This document shows positions 1 to 12,380 of a stretch of DNA of 64,000 bases, one piece after another. Position numbers and translations under genes: made by a program. The DNA lies in NCBI GenBank assembly GCA_963920705.1, contig OY987239.1, forward strand, positions 6,687,871-6,751,870, read 5' to 3'. Positions within the stretch are counted from its first letter, which is position 1. Each line of letters begins with the position of its first letter. The notes under the pieces are model-generated. The model saw only the letters and a list, made by a program, of their open reading frames with translations. It ran no database searches and was not told the origin of the DNA. The DNA is from Odiellus spinosus (Eukaryota; Arthropoda; Arachnida; Opiliones; Phalangiidae).

Positions 1-3000
1 ATGTTGAAAAATACGACAAAAACTAGAATAACTGTTAAAATGATCGTTGAGTTGAAAAATCCCGATTGAGTCGTCACAGGTGGCAAACTTTCAGTAACTA
101 ATTAGACATTTAAATCATTCAAATTAGTTTCGTAGTTAAAATTAATTAATGAATAAATATATTACCATAAACTGTTTCTTCCAAATATGCAAATATAATT
201 TGTTGTTCCTGAAACAAAAGTAATTTTTGAACTTTATTCCTCGTGTCCCATTCGGAATTTTATCCCAATCCCCGTTTATGTACTTACGCCATCGACTTCG
301 ATGAGCACGGCGGTGCCAAAAATGTACTCGTGTCCGTTTTCTAAAGGACCGTTGTAGAATTCGTCGTAATATTCGCCATCCCCGACTGTAAAGTTGATTC
401 CTTGATAGTGCACTTCGCTCGCATTCAACTTTGCCGCGATGTACTCAGTTTTTGATTGGTTATAAGTACGCAACTCCAGCACTTCCCGTTTAACCCGCAT
501 ATGGGTCACGTCTTTCACCAACACCAAGTACGCGCTACGAACGTTTTTAAGATTAAAACCATTTGTTCTAACAGCTTTAATCATTCCTACCTACCTGATT
601 GGTTCATTGTCGATGGGTTTTATCAAGAGTTGTACCCTGTCTTTAGTTATTTTCCTTACTTCCGGTCGTAGGTTGAATTTCGGTGCTGAGTTTCTTGTGT
701 AGAATAACTGATGAACTGGTGGTCCGTATCCAGCGCTAGTCGCCGCTTCGACCGTGACGTTGTAAGAACTTCCTGGTTTCAATCCAGTGATGTTATGTAC
801 CTTGACATTCCAGTTGTCCTCAACGAAAGAGTAAACGATTTGGCCACCGATGCGATTCAAAGTGTACAAATCGATTAATGTGACGTTGATCCTGTATTCG
901 ATTAGTTCTCCGTTGGTTTTTACCGGTTCCATCCACGAAATGCACAATGAGGTGGTGGTACGGTTTTCCAATTCCAAATTGATTGGTGCTTCCGGTTCTG
1001 ACCGGAAATTGGTGTTAATTTATAGGTTAAAGAATACACGGTTTTTTATGGATTTATAGGTTTTTTGGGGGGGGGAGGAAAGATCCGAATTCCTATGAGA
1101 AAGCTGGGATTTAAATTAAAAATATATTGAAGAAATATATATATAATCGATTATGATCGATTAAATTAATTTAAATAACTAGAAAAAATCCGTGGAAAGT
1201 CACCGAACATTTCCAGAATTTTTTGGAACATTCGTATATTTACAGATATTTTATTTTCGGATAAATTGTTTGTAACTAAAACCATGAAATTTCTATATTC
1301 ATATAATTATAATATCTACCTACAAATTACTCGTTTTCAAACGTATAACGATGGATAATAAACATTCGCGTTTCCAGTATTAGTCTAAAATATAAGAAAA
1401 ATATTTCAAATTGACTTTTAATACAAAGAATATAAATAAAACGACGAAACTAAGATTTTAAATCCTCTTTTTATTCGTTATTTTTCACGAAAATAAATTT
1501 TGAATGTTTTTATCCGAACGTATAACGCGGATAATATTCTAAGATAAGGCCAATTTTGGATTAAAAACGGATATGGATTACGTTTTTTTACGTTATCTTG
1601 GAATAAGTGAACTCGAATGAAAAATAGTCTATTTTTAATCAAACGGATAATATACATCATAATTTAGTAGATTTTATTCAAGTAATAAAAATGATATTAA
1701 ATACGAGCTCTAATTATTAAGTCGCCATAGTTTTATTTTTACTGCCTAGATCATCGCGTAAAAACAAAAAAAAAAAAAAAAAACTAACCTGAGGTTACGC
1801 TGTAATTTCCAGTCTCAACTTTCCACAACTTTTCAGTTACTATAGAGGAATGAACCATTATGTTTCGGATTACCGAGCCTACAGTGAAGAGCTAGCTTAC
1901 CATAAACTGCTTCATCCATATATTTATATCCTATTTGTTTTTCCTAAAAATATGTAATTAACTCGTAAATAATATTACTTCCATTAATCATGCCTCTTTC
2001 CTAGTTTTACCCCATGAATTTTGCCTACCATATTTAATTTTACACCTTAATTTTGGAGGAAATTAGCATAATTAACTATTTCACAAGATGAACCATAAAG
2101 CCTCTACTCACGCCCTTGAATTCGCTGAGTACGGCGGTGCCGAATATGTACTCGTGTCCTGTTTCTAAAGGGGCGTTGTAGAATTCTTGGTAATATTTGC
2201 CATCTCCGACCGTGAAGTTAACTACTCCGAGGAAGGTCAACTCCCACGGATATAATTTAGCCGCAACGTACTCCGTTTTTGATTGGTTATAAGTACGCAA
2301 CTCCAGCGCCTCACGCTTAACACGTTTATCCGTGACGTCTTTCACCAACACGAAGTACGCGCTAACGGAAGAAATCCCATTACCTTGTAATCTTTTTTTA
2401 ATAACCAGAATCATTCCTACCTTATTGATGCTTTATAATAATCTGTGCTTTCCTTAATCAAGAGTTGTATGGTGAATAATTTGCTTACTTCCGGTACGGT
2501 AACGTTCGGTACTGAGACTCTTGTGTACAATAACTTGTGAACTGGTGGTCCGTATCCAGCGCTAGTCGCCGCTTCGACCGTGACGTCGTAAGTTTTAGCC
2601 GGTTCCAATCCCGTGATATTATGAATGGTGACATCCGGGTTGTGTTGCACGAAAGAATAAACGACAGAACCGTTTCCGAGGCCCAATTCGATCAATTTCA
2701 CGTTGATCCTGTTTACGATCAATTTCACGTTGATCCTGTATTCGATCAGTTTTCCTTTGGCTCTAACCGGTTCCAACCACGAGACGAACAATGAGGTGGT
2801 AGTGCTGTTTTCCAACTCCAATTTGCTAGGCGCTTCCGGTTCTGAACATGAAGTGAAAATATTTGCAGTTGACAATTAAGAGATTCAATGACAAGTATCG
2901 TAAACAATCCTATGTAGTTTTAGATATTTAAGAATACAGTAGATCTATATCGGAAGAGAGTCGAATTTGCATTGGAGAACAGATTTCAGTTTGATTTAAC

Positions 3001-5440
3001 CGTTATATTGACAAATTCGAAATTTCCAAACTCATTAACAGATTGATCCAGGGGCTACCACCATTGGGGTACAAATATAATGATGAATTATCACAATAGA
3101 TGGCGCGCCTCACTATATATCTCGCTCTCGTACCTTATCCACTTATTACACCCGTTGCTTTGGAAAACGCGTCGAGTCTTGAAGCGTGAGGGGAGGGGTT
3201 ACCACCTAGTTTGTCTCCTTCGTCATAGCTTAGCCAATCAGAATATATTGGATATCATTGAAATGATACATCACTCACTTGACTCTTCGGTCCTTCCTAT
3301 AACATGGGCGTCCTTTTGTTTACTTAGTTCTCCTTTGTCATCGATGGCAACGACCTGAGCGCCAACGGTACTCGCCATGAATCTCAACATGGTATATTTA
3401 CTACGGGCGTGTTTTCGTTATTCCACTTACCCAAATATCGTAATCAGTTCTGGCCTCCAAGTTGGTGATGGTGTGACACAGTCGGTTGCGTCTTAGTTTG
3501 GAATTCTTGCACGATAGTTCCTCAACTTCTTTCATATCATATAAAATTACACTGGATTTCGCCCCTTTTTTGATGTACATTATTTTGTACTTCGTGACGT
3601 TACTCGAGGATGTAAGAGAAGGCAACCATGTAATCGAAAGAGAATTAACTGACACGCTGTAAACCGTAGAATCCCTGGGTGGGCCAGGCCTCGGTCCTAT
3701 AACAAACGTTTCACGATAAACAGTTCAAAAATTCGGAACGTTTCACTATCGCTTAGTTGCCTTACTTGAGCTAAGAGTATGGTAGGTGATCTTGGCTGTC
3801 TTTTTACCGCAACCGGCGGCTGTGCAAGCGGCGACCGTAACCTCGTGCTTGCTGTTAGGGGCTTGCTCGATAAAGCCGATGGTGGTTGATGCGTGTTCTT
3901 TTATGTCTTGTATTCCTTGGCCACGTATGTCAAAGGTCGTGATCCTTCCGTTGGAATATTCACAGTCCGGTTTGAGCCATTTTAGATCGCAGCTCGTACT
4001 AGTAATACTACTAATGGAAAGATTTTTCGGGGCGGCATCGGGTACTAAAGGATATATTTTGCACGAATTAATTTTCAATTATAATACAGTACCAAAAATC
4101 TATCAGTTTATTTCTTAAAAGTAAACAACGGCCCGTACCTTAATACTTTCAGCAAAGGGTCAAAGCAAACGTCATAGCCCATCACTTAAAGATAAAAATT
4201 ATTACCCCTGTCTGACTCTAGGGGTTTGGACTCGTCTTCTATATTTTGAGTCTGAGAATTTCTCCGCGTAGTGGCGCTTCCGATTCAACTATTTACACTG
4301 CGATTGCGGCCGAGAGTATCTCGAATTCGAATCTTCGGGTACCCGGACCTTTGCTGATAGTATTTCGCTACGTGGCGTTGTTTACTTTTATAGAATAAAG
4401 TGATAGACTTTTGATAGTACTTATTTAAATGGTTTCACGCGGATCAATCAATTTCGATGAACCATAAATTATCAAAATATCGCCCATGCAAAATTTCACT
4501 CAACAAATATTCAACTGATGATTTGAAAATATTGTTTTAGCGAGAAAATCGCGCGAATTAATTTGAGAAATAATTAAAATATTAACTGGATTCCGGGGTT
4601 AAAATGAGTTCCTCCACCTCGGGTCCCTTCTTAACTGTGATGGCCGCTACGTGAACTTTGTAAGTTGAAGAAAACTTGAATTGGGTCGAGTTGAAAACTA
4701 CTCTATTGACTACGCTGGAAACGTTCAAGTCGATTTCGGGAATAGGAACGAAGCAGAAATGTCGCCAATATCGGTGGACCAACTTGACGCTGTAACCACG
4801 AAGCATCCCGTTTGTTTCCAGCGGTTTTAACCAGTTGACGACTATTGTCTTGGTGGACTCGTCAAAATACGCAGTCAGGGAACGAACAACCTCCGGAGCT
4901 ATGAATTTGAAACATATCATTTTACCCGAGCAAATGATTTTATTTGAGAGATAATTCAAATGTTTACTTGATTCCGGAGTGGAAATTAATCTCATCATCT
5001 CGGGATCCATCTTATCCGTGATGGCAGCTACGTAAACTTCGTAAACCGAAAAGAACTTGAATTGGGTCGAGTTGAAAACTACGCTGTTAACTTCGCTTGA
5101 AACGTTGAAGGCGATTTCGGGGACCGGAACGAACCTGAAATGTTGCCATTTTTGGTGAACCAACTTGACGCTGTACCCGCGAAGGATTCCGTTTGTCTCC
5201 AATGGTTTCGTCCAGTTGACGAATATTGAGTTGGAGGACTCGTCGAAATACGCACTCAGTGTATTAACAACCTCCGGAGCTATGAATTTCGAGGAAAAAT
5301 AATAATTAGAGGCAATGTCATTTGAATCAAATCAAATTTTGAATCGTACCATCTTCAGCCGTCGTCATTTTCGGGAAACCTATGAAAGGGAACAGCACGA
5401 TGATACAAAATTGTAGACCTACAAACCGAAAACTAGTCAT
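1..5440 (-). CDS. FN3 cell-surface receptor, receptor-phosphatase-like ectodomain (gene 1, 3' end outside window)
   Basis: Read on the minus strand as exons 5440-5350 (signal peptide starting MTSFRFVGLQFC), 5279-4968, 4898-4587, 4044-3766, 3696-3431, 3354-3279, 2841-2421, 2361-2112, 1943-1901, then 997-595, 534-288, 208-166 and 97-1 (start of the membrane exon, cut by the window edge). All listed introns have GT/AG ends and compatible phases. The domains in order are two near-identical FN3 domains (each exon 312 nt), FN3-2, FN3-3 (split over two exons), FN3-4, and a juxtamembrane domain with the furin-like motif RVKR. A second copy of the FN3-4/juxtamembrane cassette then follows. Exon 2841-2421 contains an in-frame 27-bp tandem duplication that doubles the string RINVKLI. 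The gene is a head-to-tail paralogue of the gene at 6937-12380. Whether the 1839-1789 exon joins the two cassettes or ends a shorter isoform is not decided by the sequence. Confidence 0.75.
1245..1710. repeat. R2-family element (degenerate copy)
   Basis: Matches the R2 family, including the stretches reading ATTACTCGTTTTCAAACGTA and AACGCGGATAATATTCTAAG, and ends in an ACGAGCTCTA terminus. It lies in the intron between the two FN3-4 cassettes of gene 1. Confidence 0.7.
1732..1737 (-). terminator. Candidate poly(A) signal AATAAA after the short gene 1 exon
   Basis: An AATAAA on the minus strand lies about 47 bases beyond the TAG at 1784. The region is AT-rich, so a chance match is quite possible. 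Confidence 0.25.
1784..1839 (-). other. Cassette or alternative last exon of gene 1, membrane helix missing
   Basis: A good acceptor (ctatag) leads into a short frame starting VTEKLWKVETG, matching the start (VTESLPP / VSERLPQ) of the membrane exons in the sibling copies. The hydrophobic segment is absent. The frame can either splice at G|GTTAG (1789), phase 1, into the FN3 exon at 997, or run two codons further to a TAG at 1786-1784. Both readings are phase-consistent. Confidence 0.45.
4110..4435. mobile_element. R8-family MITE in gene 1 intron
   Basis: Ends are inverted copies of TAAAAGTAAACAACG. The interior matches the copies near 20755 and 49905 (stretches around CATCACTTAAA, TTTGGACTC and ATTTTGAGTC). 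No coding capacity. It sits in the intron between exons 4587 and 4044 of gene 1. Confidence 0.65.
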
Positions 5441-5744
5441 GTTTGCAACTTAACACCGCACGATTTCAAGACAAAGTGAAAATAAAACCCGCATTTAATG
5501 GTCTTTTAATCGAGTAATTCCAAGAAATTATTTAATTTCCGTTTCTTCTTTACCAGGAACTATTTGAATAAAATGATAGCCCTTTTCCGGCGTCATTCTC
5601 CACTCGACGTGATAAAAACAACTACATTGAACCATATGTTCAAGAAATAAAATTGAAAGTATACCATAAGACCATTTTCCTCGGAATTTGTCTAACTTTT
5701 ATTAATTGGATAGATCTACTGAATTAAATTCAGATATTATCCGT

Positions 5745-6030
5745 TTGCCACGGTCACACTAGCATTTCTTAGTGGATTTGAAACGGTAAAATCAAACCGA
5801 TATTCAAATCGCTGGGAATCGTTTCAAACGTCACGCGTTCACGCAGTTTATAAATCGATTTATCGTAGTTTCATCTATCGGTTGTTGAAACTACCGAATC
5901 GGTACGAAATTGGTTCCCGAAGCAGTTTCGAGAAATCGAATCAAATCGATTCGAGAAAAGACGGTTTCCCGTTCACACGACTCTAGCGAAACGTTTTGAA
6001 ACGGTTTAAATCGAGTACAAGGCTAAGTAT
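5745..6030. repeat. R6-family element
   Basis: Shares GGTTCCCGAAGCAGTTTCGA and repeated AATCGATT/GAAACGG words with copies at 24175, 33772, 47030 and 53905. It lies between the start of gene 1 and the end of gene 2. The remaining 6030-6840 holds AT-rich sequence in which I see no gene. Confidence 0.65.
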
Positions 6031-6863
6031 CGATAAAATAAAATAAAAATCTTATCTGATTTTATTCGAAAATGGAAACTTATCCTAGAATATTATCCGA
6101 GTTGTGAACGTATGTTCGGATATGAAAAAAATTAAAATTAATTTCTTCAAAAAAAACATTATTATTTTATATATTTTTAAATATAATTTTCTTTTCTTTT
6201 CCACGAATTCTAAGAATGTAAATTTTCTTATCCATTTACCGAATTTAAAAGTAGTTATCCAATTTGGTCTATTTTTGGGAACTTTCTTTATATCCTCTAT
6301 AAAACCGGATTATTGCCTTTAGATTGTTATATCTTTAAGATTTTTTTTTTTTTCCTGGATGTTCCTGGTTCGTTTCCGGTAAATGTGTAGGTTGATGATT
6401 AATAATCTCGCGTAGTTTCAAATTTTAACAACAGAATTAAGATTTTTCTTAAAGTTAAGTCGATCCTTTTCTAGTTAGAGTGAAACCTAACAACAAATGA
6501 TTTTATATCCTTTCCGGTTCGTTAAGATGAAACGGAATGTGGCTTAACTTATGGACACCGGAATCTTTGTTAAGGCTGCAATTTCAACCGGTAGCCAGTG
6601 GTTAATTTATAAAATCATGGCGTTTTTTTGAACTTATACAATATTTAAAACAAGAATAATTAAAGAAATTCATGAGTTAAAAGCTGAAAGTTTGAAATTT
6701 ACATTTTTGGTATGAAAATTATCGTTAATTACGATCCAGGAATAAACTACGTCATATATACGTCAATATATGTGACATCAGAATAAATTAAAGTTTAATG
6801 AACGCCTCGTAAACTTAATTAGTAGTTTTACAATTAGGAAAAGGTAGAAAAAGACAAAAACTA

Positions 6864-6869
6864 TTTATT
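6864..6869 (-). terminator. Poly(A) signal AATAAA of gene 2
   Basis: An AATAAA on the minus strand lies 68 bases past the TAG stop at 6937, the usual place for a cleavage signal. Confidence 0.5.
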
Positions 6870-6936
6870 TTAATTCTGATTTATATTCGTTTAAAAAAAG
6901 TAATTCCAGGCCCACTTGAAGGTGAAATATCTTTGC

Positions 6937-9900
6937 CTAGGCGAAAAGGTGACGCTGGGCGAGACAATTGACGTACGTAGGCGAATCTGGATTTGGTCGA
7001 TTGACGTCTACGGAATCATTGAGATTCATCAAATACACTGATTTCGTATCGATCTCTTCATAGACCACCTCTGCGGGTTTAGTGAAAGTGACCCCTTCCT
7101 TAACTGCGCCTAAAAACGGGTTTGTTTCTAGTTAATAAACGTTGGAATACATTTTCAAGGGTGCATTTTCATCTACCTGTTTTGGGATTGATACTAGTTC
7201 CTTTTGTGGCGCGGCAGAAGAGTTCCGGTTTTCTGTTCAAATATGAGCATTCAACAAATATATCACGCAGTATGTAAATACGCAAATTAGCCTCGCTATT
7301 ACTCGTTTCGGCAATCCGGCATAGACTCTTACAACCTCATATCAAAAGGGGCATTGCTTTAGTTTCAATAGATCTAAGTGACCTTTATTAAATTTAAAAC
7401 TTACCATCAAAATAGTTTAGCTGGATTCAACGAGATCCTGAATTTCTTCATATTGAAGGGTCGTCGACCAATCGCGTGTTATTTGAAATCTCACGGAGAT
7501 CTCGCCTTAACGACTCGCCTTTGCACTGATTGGTCGATGACCCATTAATGACAAGAAACTCAGGATCTCCGTGAATCCAGCCAAGCCTATTTTCCGGGTA
7601 AGTTTTAAAATTAATAACTAGCTTAATATTTGTTTGTTTAACTGGTGGACTAGTCCTATTTAAACGATAAAAACGTTTTTGCTTAGGAAATTCTTGTTTA
7701 CGTTTAAAAAAGTTGATATTTAACACTGATTAAAGTAGAAGTTCTTACTTGCAATGTAAAATGAAGAAAATTACGACAAAAACAAGAATGACTGCTAACA
7801 TGATCGTCGAGATTAAAAGTCCCATTTGAGGTATCAAAGGCCAGGTGAGGGAATAAGCTATCTGCGGCAACCTTTCACTAACTAAATAGACATTTAAATC
7901 ATTCAAAATAGTGTCGTAATTAAAATCAATTAATGAATAATTAATATCTCACCGTAAACTGCTTCGTCCAAATATTCAAATGTAATTTGTTGTTCCTAAA
8001 AAAATTAATTTTATTCCCGTGGTCAAATTCGGAATTTTACCCCAATCCCACTTTATTTTCACGTCGTATGTACTCACGCCATCGACTTCGCTGAGTACGG
8101 CGGTGCCGAAAATGTACTCGTGTCCGTTTTGTAAAGGGGCGTTGTAGAATTCGTGGTAATATTTGCCATCCCCGATCGTGAAATTGGCTCCTTCCGAGAC
8201 TAACAGCGAGGGATTCAATTTAGCCGCGACGTATTCAGTTTTTGATTGGTTGTAAGTATTAAACTCCAGCTCCTCTCGCTTAACCTGCTTATTCGTGACG
8301 TCCTTCACCAACACGAAGTACGCGCTAACGGAATGATTCCCACCTTAAAAAGGTTTTTCTAACAAGTACCATTCCTTCAAAAGCTTACCTGATTGGTCTA
8401 TTAATTTCATCAATGGGTTTAATCAAGAGTTGTATGGATAATATTTCGCCTACTTTCGTTCGTACGGTTACTTTCGGTGCTGAGTTTCTCGTGTAGAATA
8501 AATTGTGAACTGGTGGTCCGTATCCAGCGCTAGTCGCCGCTTCGACCGTGACGTCATAAGTATTAGCCCGTTCCAATCCCGTGATGTTATGAATGGTGAC
8601 ATCCGGTGTGTGTTGCACGAAGGAGTAAACGACGGAATTGTTTCCGAGGCCCAAGCCGTGCATTTTGATCAATTTCACGTTTATCCTGTATTCGATCAGT
8701 TTTCCGTTGGCTCTAACCGGCTCCATCCACGAGACGAATAATGAGGTGGTAGTGCTGTTTTCCAACTTCAATTTGCTAGGCGCTTCCGGTTCTGAACATG
8801 AAGTAGTTGATAATTATGAGATTCAATAACAAGTTTCGTAAATCCTATGTAGTAGATCTATTGAGGAAGAGATCCGAATTTGCATTGGAGAACAGATTTC
8901 AGGTTGATCTAATCGTTTAAGGGAAAACCATGAGATAATCGTGGAACAGCTTTTTATAGATTTAAAAATACAATTAATTTGGAAGAGCTCTGATCTGAAT
9001 TCGTATTTGAGAACAGCTTTTGGGTTGATCACTAAAAATGGAACAGCTTTTGAATTTGATTTTATCGTTTGAAATCGATTTGTATACGCTAGTGTGAACG
9101 TATTTTTTCATAACAAGTTCATTTTAATCGATTTTGACAGTCACAATTTAAACTATCAATATAATTGAAATTTGAACTCGCTAAGAAATATGTTTAACAA
9201 AACCTTATCGTTTAAATAGGAACCATTCACCATTAAAATCGGAGATCCTGAATTTCTTCAAGCGACCAATGAGCAAGGTCTTAACATTCGATTGGTCGTG
9301 AACCTTTCAATGCGAAGAAATTCAGCTGATCTCCATGAATCCAGCTAAGCCTATTATCCTGGTATGTTTTAAATTTATTTCTAGTTTAATATTTGTTTGC
9401 AATTTTTTTTTTTAACTGGAGGACTAGTTCTATTTAAAAGCTTAAGGAAAGGTCGCATTCTCCTTATAACAACGACGGTCTAGTACCCCTTTTATTAAGG
9501 ACATTGACTAAATCCGATTTTGATCGTGATTAAATAATACGTCACTCACTAGATTCTTCGGTCCTTCCCGTAGTATGAGTCTCCCTTTTTATACTTTCTT
9601 CTCCCATGTCGTCGATGGCTGTGACCTGGGCGACACGAATTTCAACACGTTTATAAATATATTTCATTATGGACGCGGTGTTTGAGTTATTCCATCTAGA
9701 ATTATATATGGTAGGGTCGCCTAAATCTGAACGCTTCTAATTCTGAACACTATCATTTAAAAATGTATAACTTAACTTTGGTTGGGTCTATTTAAAGATG
9801 GAAAGGCTCATTTTGTAGATTAAAAATGGGGCTATTCGAGTAACGCGACTTCATCACTCTAGGAAAAGATCCGGAGAAGATACGATCCTAATTAGCCAAC

Positions 9901-12380
9901 CGCGATAATTAGCCTAATTAATTAGACCGTTTTTATGGGAATGTTTCCCTTTAGGGTTAGGGAAATAAGGTTTTACGAACTTCGAAAAAATCGCGGGCTT
10001 ATGCAATCGATTTCGTCGTACAATTGGAGTTCCCCGCTACAAATAAACTTCTCAAACCCAGAAATTGGCCACAAACTCTTCACGAAAACGTAATTTTAAA
10101 ATATGTCTAAAAAATTCTAATTCTGAAATTATATGAAAAACTCCCAAAATTTGCAAAAGGAACCACTTCCGCGCCTCGGATCGAGAAACGAGTGTCACCA
10201 ATCGATTCCTTGGCCGAATTTAACAGGGGAAAGGCGGAATTAGCGCGCTCGAGCCAGTATTTGCGAAGTTATCGAAGTTATCGTGAATGTACCACCAGAA
10301 TGGCATGAAAGCTAGTAACTAGCGGCCGGAAACTCTTTCAGTGGGAAAACAGGCAATCCCATTCTCCTTCACCAATATATCCTACTAGATTCCACTTACA
10401 TATATGTCATAATCGGTCTTGGGCTCCAATCTGGCGATGGTGTAACACAGTCGCTCGCGTTTTAGTTTGGAGTTCTTGCATTGCAGTTCCTGGACTTCTC
10501 TTAGGATAAAATGGCTAAATTTCGCGGTGGGATTTTCTTTGAATATTATTCTGTATTTCTTCACTTTACTCGGGGACGAAACGGGAGGCAACCACGTAAT
10601 CGACAGAGAATTATTTGTCACGCTGTAAACCGTCAAATCGCTGGGTGGACCAGGCCTCGGTTCTATAGAAACATTTCATTGTTGAATTATTACAAAATTT
10701 GGAAAATTTATTCTTTATGGCCGGTTGACTTACTCGTGGCGAGAGTGGTGACTCTGATCGAAGCGTTTTGTTGTCCGCAACCAGCGGTCGTGCAAGCGAT
10801 GATCGTATTTTCGTACACCGTGTTAGGGGCTACGTCGGTGAAGCCGATGGAGGTTGAGGTGAATTCTCGATTGGTTGGTACTCCATTGCTGGTTATGTTG
10901 AAGGTGATCCGTCCGTTCGATAAGGCGCAGTCTGGAGCTTCCCATTCTATATGGTAACCCGTACTAGTAACGCTAGTAACGGTGAGATTTTTCGGACCCG
11001 CTTCCGGTACTAATTCAGGAATATATTTTTGTACAAATTAGTCAATATTAAATTACAATATAGTACTTAAAGGGTGCCACGTGGTTAAATTTTTTAGAAC
11101 TCCATTGAAATGTGTGTAGAAAATTTCATTCACGAAATATTCAATTGTTTTCTGGTAAAGATTATTTGAAATTAAAATTTTTTACCTGGCTAATTTTTGC
11201 CCCATTTATATTACCCGCCATTTATTTTCCCGCCATAATTGTAGTTGTATCTTTCGAGAAAAACGCGCGAATTTCCGCTCGCCGCAATCTCAATTACATT
11301 AGTTTTTACGAAAAGGCGCGAAAAATCTCGTTTTTTGGGTTTAATAGTTGCGTGATACCCTTTTTAAAGGCGATATGAAACGCAGGAGTCTAATAACATT
11401 AGATAGAAATTTATCGTTTCAACCACGTTTAATTAATTTGAGAAATATTTTAAATATAATTAACTGGATTCTGGAGTTGAAATGAGTTCCATAGAATAAG
11501 GTCCCTTAATCTTATCCGTGATGGCCGCTACGTAAACTGCGTAAGACGAAGAGAACTTGAATTGGGTCGAGTTCAAAACCACGCTGTTAACTTCGCTGGA
11601 AACGTTGAAGGCGATTTGGGGTACGGGAACTAAGCAGGAATGTCGCCACTTTTGGTGGACCAACTTGACGCTGTACGCCCGAATTATTCCGTGTGTCTCC
11701 GAAGGTTTCGTCCAGTTAACGAATATTGACTTGGAGGGCTCGTCGAAATACGCACTCAGTGAACTAACAGCCTTCGGACCTATGAATTTCGAGTAAAAAT
11801 AATAGTCAGAGACTAAAGCCTCGTTCACACTTGAAGGCAAAATCGGTTCCAAAACCATTTCGAAGCGTTTTCCGTTTTCCCCGGTTCACACGCTGACAAG
11901 ACGGTTCGCGGCCGTTCGCCCCGGTTCAACTTAAGCCAAGGCTTAGCGTCGTTTTAAAAAATGCCCAGAATTTAAAATTTTTAAATAGTTATCTCAAACT
12001 AATTAGTAAATCGTATTTGTAACTCGTTGGTTAATAATTTTTGACAGAAAGTATAATTTTAATCGCGTTATTTTAAGATTTATCAGCAAATTTGTCGCCC
12101 CGTCTCGTTATTTTCAAAGCGGATTGAACCGAAGTGACTTGGCCAAGCTGCTTCCCGAACCAACACGAACTGATTTCTCACGTTGGTTTGATAACCAGTT
12201 ATAGAAATCGAACCGCAACGAAGCGCATTTAGGCCTATGTATGAACGAGGCTTATGTCCCTTGAATCAAAACGAAATTTTGTATCGTACCGTCTTCAGCC
12301 GCCGTCATTTTCAGGAAACCTGTGGAAGAGATCACCACGATGAAACAAAATTGTAGACCCACAAACCGAAAACCTATCAT
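6937..12380 (-). CDS. FN3 cell-surface receptor with ITIM-like tail and no phosphatase domain (gene 2, complete)
   Basis: Eleven exons on the minus strand: 12380-12290, 11779-11465, 11009-10734, 10662-10400, 9625-9550, 8791-8389, 8324-8078, 7995-7953, 7881-7749, 7232-7177 and 7109-6937. The phases join without a break to 2076 nt, 691 residues plus TAG. Residues 1-30 are a signal peptide. FN3-1 is about 31-135, FN3-2 136-227, FN3-3 228-341 and FN3-4 342-475. A juxtamembrane domain follows at 476-557 (motifs QVKRE, FTIGDGKYYHEFYNAPL, GHEYIFGTAVL), which resembles the membrane-proximal part of receptor tyrosine phosphatases. The membrane helix is about 592-613. The 78-residue tail has Y651 in VVYEEI (fits the ITIM pattern [ILVS]xYxx[ILV]), Y660 and Y680 (TYVN, a Grb2-type YxN site). 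There is no catalytic HCxxGxxR and no room for a phosphatase domain. I infer a surface receptor signalling through SH2 partners. The ligand is unknown. Confidence 0.85.
7051..7068 (-). other. ITIM-like motif VVYEEI in the cytoplasmic tail of gene 2
   Basis: Codons 649-654 in the last exon. The Tyr codon is 7062-7060. V at -2 and I at +3 satisfy the ITIM consensus, and YEEI is also a classic Src-family SH2 ligand. A second SH2-type site, TYVN, has its Tyr codon at 6975-6973. Confidence 0.55.
7390..7690. mobile_element. R1-family MITE (partial) in gene 2 intron
   Basis: Carries the R1 hallmarks: AAACTTACCATCAAAATAG on the left, AAGCCTATTTTCCGGGTAAG on the right, and the internal inverted CGACCAAT motif. 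It lies in the intron between the membrane exon and the first tail exon of gene 2. Confidence 0.65.
9200..9470. mobile_element. R1-family MITE (degenerate) in gene 2 intron
   Basis: Starts near CTTATCGTTTAAATAGG and ends near GGTCGCATTCTCCTTA, the inverted R1 terminus. The internal GCGACCAATGAGCAA motif is kept. Confidence 0.6.
9700..9960. repeat. R4-family fragment in gene 2 intron
   Basis: Contains the R4 words TAACTTTGGTTGGGTCTATT and CATTTTGTAGATTA followed by CACTCTAGGAAAAGATCCGG. The family is described at 19380. The rest of this intron (9960-10390) shows nothing else recognisable. Confidence 0.65.
11816..12252. mobile_element. R9-family MITE in intron 1 of gene 2
   Basis: About 435 bp with inverted ends GCCTCGTTCA...TGAACGAGGC. 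The interior is shared with 21609-22033 (CAAGACGGTTCGCGGCCGTT, CGTCGTTTTAAAAAATGCC). It lies between the signal-peptide exon and the first FN3 exon of gene 2. No coding capacity. Confidence 0.7.

Noticed and set aside
10511..10957. 148-codon plus frame opposite FN3 exons of gene 2
   Set aside because: Antisense shadow of two real minus-strand exons and the intron between them.
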